Source: Ardenticatenales bacterium (lineage in GTDB: Bacteria > Chloroflexota > Anaerolineae > Promineifilales > UBA4811). Taken from it: a DNA stretch of 17,563 nt. Below, piece after piece: positions 15,817 through 17,563 of the stretch. The position numbers and the translations under genes were made by a program. Where the stretch lies: NCBI GenBank assembly GCA_013139935.1, contig WSZX01000416.1, positions 1-17,563 of the forward strand, written 5' to 3'. The notes beneath the pieces were generated by a model. That model was not told the origin of the DNA. It did not search any database and saw only the letters and a list, made by a program, of their open reading frames with translations. The number at the start of each line of letters is the position of its first letter. Positions within the stretch are counted from its first letter, which is position 1.

Positions 15817-16515
15817 ATGGAACAGATTGCCAGTCTGGCAGAGACTAGGGACGTCGACGGGCTAGAGACGATGCTGGCGGCGGACGAGCAGGAGGCGCGG
15901 GTCGAAGCGGCACACGCGCTGGGCAGGTTGCGCCGTCCCCGAACAGTGCCCGCCCTTGTGAGCGCCATGGGCGACGCGCAAGTGCGGGTGCGCCAGGCAG
16001 CAGCCCAGGCATTGACACGCATCGGTGAGCCGGCCGTCCCCGCCCTGGTGGCCGCACTAGAAGGAAAGGGAGGGCGGTTGGCCCCCTACGCCCTCTGGGC
16101 ACTGGGGGAGATCGGCAGCCCGGCGGCGCTGGACGCCTTGGTCCGGGGCGCCTCTGATTCCTCTGGCTGGAGGGTCCGTTGGAGCGCAGTCAAATCCTTG
16201 GGCGACGTGGGGGGAGTGAAAGCGATCCAGGCCCTTGTCGGAGCGCTGGAAGACCGGGACCAACGAGTCCGCAGCAAGGCAAGCGAGAGGCTACAAAGAA
16301 TCGGAGAGCCTGCGGTCAAGCCCCTCGCGTACCTCCTGCGCCATTCCAAGAGAGACATGCGCTCGGAGGCCCGCAAGACCCTGGTTGGAATCGGTACACC
16401 GGCCGCGCTGGTGGAATTACAGAGAGAGCAACTATTGATTTGGATCCCCGTAGGTGTGATGGTCATCGGTCTGTTGCTGGTTATCCTTTGGCTGGGATCA
16501 ATGATAGTATCGTAA
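15817..16515 (+). CDS. HEAT-repeat protein with C-terminal membrane anchor
   Basis: A 232-residue protein made of about six HEAT/PBS-lyase-type helical repeats, for example ARVEAAHALGRLRRPRTVPALVSAM (27-51), VRVRQAAAQALTRIGEPAVPALVAAL (56-81), APYALWALGEIGSPAALDALV (89-109), VRWSAVKSLGDVGGVKAIQALVGAL (120-144) and VRSKASERLQRIGEPAVKPLAYLL (151-174). A single hydrophobic segment (about 206-228) sits four residues from the end, so it is a tail-anchored protein with its repeats in the cytosol. HEAT repeats bind other proteins; no enzyme motif is present, so a scaffold role is inferred. I chose ATG 15817; the frame is open up to 15694, but that extension has no repeat character. The ribosome site is weak. 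The slipin gene starts 11 nt after its stop, so the two are likely one operon. Confidence 0.82.
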   Translation: MEQIASLAETRDVDGLETMLAADEQEARVEAAHALGRLRRPRTVPALVSAMGDAQVRVRQAAAQALTRIGEPAVPALVAALEGKGGRLAPYALWALGEIGSPAALDALVRGASDSSGWRVRWSAVKSLGDVGGVKAIQALVGALEDRDQRVRSKASERLQRIGEPAVKPLAYLLRHSKRDMRSEARKTLVGIGTPAALVELQREQLLIWIPVGVMVIGLLLVILWLGSMIVS

Positions 16516-16526
16516 AGGAGAGAATC

Positions 16527-17483
16527 ATGGAGAATGTACTGCCCTGTCTGATCGGCATTGCCGGCGTTGCCGCATTCATCTTGATGATGCTGGTGCTTTC
16601 TGGGATCAAACTACTCTACCAGTACGAGCGCGGGGTGATGTTCACTCTGGGCAAGTACACAGGCACGCGTGGCCCCGGCCTCACCATTGTTGTCCCCATA
16701 TTCCAGTCCATGAGGCGGGTCGATATGCGGGTCAAGACGGCCGATATCCCACGCCAAGAGGTCATCACCAAGGATAACATCCCGCTGTTGACCAATGCAG
16801 TTGTCTACTTTCGAGTGATCAATCCGGCCGATGCGATCATCAAGATCGAAGACTATGTCTTTGCCGTACGCCAATACACTCAAGCTGCGCTCCGCGATGT
16901 CATCGGCAACGCCGAACTCGACTTTGTCCTCACCGAGCGAGAGATGATCGCAAAGGGCATCAAGGAGATCGTCGACTCTGAGACGGCCGGCTGGGGAGTG
17001 GACCTGGAGGCGATCAAGATCCAGGAGATCGAACTCCCGGCCGAGATGAAGAGGGCAATGGCAAAACAGGCCGAAGCAGAACGTGAGCGGCGAGCGGTCA
17101 TCATCGCATCCAAAGGGGAGCTTTCCGCTTCCCAGAACCTGATGAAGGCGGCCGATTACCTCTCCCGGTATCCAGGGGCTCTACATCTGCGGACCCTGCA
17201 GACCATTCGCGATATTGCCGCTGATCCCTCCGAGAAAATCGTGGTGGTTCTGCCCAGCACGATGGAATCGTTGCCGAACGCAGTAGCGAGAGCAGCCAGC
17301 GCAGCTTTGGAGAAGGAACCCGCCCGCGAGCAGACTGACGGGACGACGCCCGCGCTGGTCACTCCGCCGCCGGCCGAGCCGGCTGTAGAGCAGGAGCCAG
17401 GTCGACGATGCCCGCAATGCAACGCGGAGATCCGGCCAAATGCAACCTACTGCGCCAAGTGCGGTGGGGCATTGGTGGATTGA
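16527..17483 (+). CDS. Slipin/stomatin-type SPFH (Band 7) protein with C-terminal zinc ribbon
   Basis: A 318-residue SPFH-domain membrane protein. A hydrophobic hairpin or anchor (about 8-31) is followed by YERGVMFTLGKYTGTRGPG (33-51), the conserved slipin entry, then VDMRVKTADIPRQEVITKDN (65-84), AVVYFRVINPADAIIKIEDY (91-110), QAALRDVIGNAELDFVL (119-135) and IKIQEIELPAEMKRAMAKQAEAERERRA (164-191). The last is the coiled-coil-forming segment used for oligomer rings. A Pro/Ala/Glu linker (about 262-292) then leads to a zinc ribbon: C295-x2-C298-x10-C309-x2-C312. Bacterial slipins organise membrane microdomains and often pair with an NfeD-type protein; none is visible here, and the partner gene upstream is the HEAT protein. 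ATG 16527 has AAAGGAG (16514-16520) 6 nt upstream, partly inside the HEAT stop codon. The zinc-ribbon fusion is the unusual part. Confidence 0.92.
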   Translation: MENVLPCLIGIAGVAAFILMMLVLSGIKLLYQYERGVMFTLGKYTGTRGPGLTIVVPIFQSMRRVDMRVKTADIPRQEVITKDNIPLLTNAVVYFRVINPADAIIKIEDYVFAVRQYTQAALRDVIGNAELDFVLTEREMIAKGIKEIVDSETAGWGVDLEAIKIQEIELPAEMKRAMAKQAEAERERRAVIIASKGELSASQNLMKAADYLSRYPGALHLRTLQTIRDIAADPSEKIVVVLPSTMESLPNAVARAASAALEKEPAREQTDGTTPALVTPPPAEPAVEQEPGRRCPQCNAEIRPNATYCAKCGGALVD

Positions 17484-17491
17484 CGGCCGCC

Positions 17492-17563
17492 ATGTTGGCA
17501 CACAATACCCGTTACCTGCAACTCGCCCTCAATGATGACCTGGCAAGCGCCCGGCGCGTCTTG
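17492..17563 (+). CDS. 5' end of a gene running off the window, unidentified
   Basis: An open frame begins at ATG 17492, 8 nt after the slipin stop, and runs to the edge for 24 codons: MLAHNTRYLQLALNDDLASA, then RRVL. The pattern RYLQLALN-x2-LASARRVL loosely recalls the first strand of orotidine-phosphate decarboxylase/hexulose-phosphate synthase-like barrels, but 24 residues are too few to assign. It is likely in the HEAT-slipin operon. There is no strong ribosome site. Confidence 0.4.
   Translation, partial: MLAHNTRYLQLALNDDLASARRVL

Noticed and set aside
1..17563. tRNA, rRNA, CRISPR array, insertion sequence or transposase
   Set aside because: I looked for T-loop sequences, regularly spaced repeats, terminal inverted repeats and transposase motifs and saw none.

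Overview
This is a high-GC bacterial segment (roughly 55-60% G+C by eye; not computed) that most resembles an uncultured Chloroflexota/Anaerolineae-type genome. That guess rests on gene content: a PknB-like kinase fused to TPRs, a DUF2723 membrane protein, a SufR-like regulator beside an A-type Fe-S carrier with a CGSCGGGC tail, and a zinc-ribbon slipin. The window holds no rRNA, tRNA or marker gene that would settle the lineage. Promoters read as ordinary sigma-70 type.

Layout. (1) 1-513: 3' part of a recA-like gene, broken by a frameshift near position 102 and degraded at several core positions. It is followed by a strong hairpin and a convergent PLP aminotransferase of the LysN/MocR-like class (585-1799, minus). 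(2) 1800-4605: an iron-sulfur module. A SufR-like regulator (2033-2701) has a good promoter whose -35 overlaps an 8-bp inverted repeat. It is followed by an A-type Fe-S carrier with its own near-consensus promoter and, 5 nt later, a B12-binding-type radical SAM enzyme. (3) 4799-8019, minus: an operon of ABC-2 ATPase, ABC-2 permease and a DUF2723 membrane protein. The promoter sits so close to the first GTG that the mRNA is probably leaderless. (4) 8092-11847, plus: a divergently transcribed pair of ABC exporter half-transporters whose motifs fit a heterodimer with one degenerate ATP site. (5) 12037-13191: a type I cysteine desulfurase resembling selenocysteine lyase around its active-site Cys. 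(6) 13215-15038, minus: a transmembrane Ser/Thr kinase with a TPR-like C-terminal half and a clear promoter. (7) 15071-15816: a gap with hairpins but no convincing gene. (8) 15817-17483, plus: a tail-anchored HEAT-repeat protein and a slipin/Band 7 protein ending in a zinc ribbon, closely coupled. (9) The start of another gene runs off the right edge.

How the parts may work together: the SufR-like/carrier/radical SAM set reads as regulated Fe-S supply beside an Fe-S enzyme. The desulfurase about 9 kb away could supply sulfur, but nothing in the window ties it to that module. The kinase and the HEAT-slipin pair are all predicted membrane-anchored proteins encoded divergently from one intergenic region, a candidate membrane-associated signalling or quality-control unit. 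The ABC-2/DUF2723 operon and the exporter pair share a divergent promoter region.
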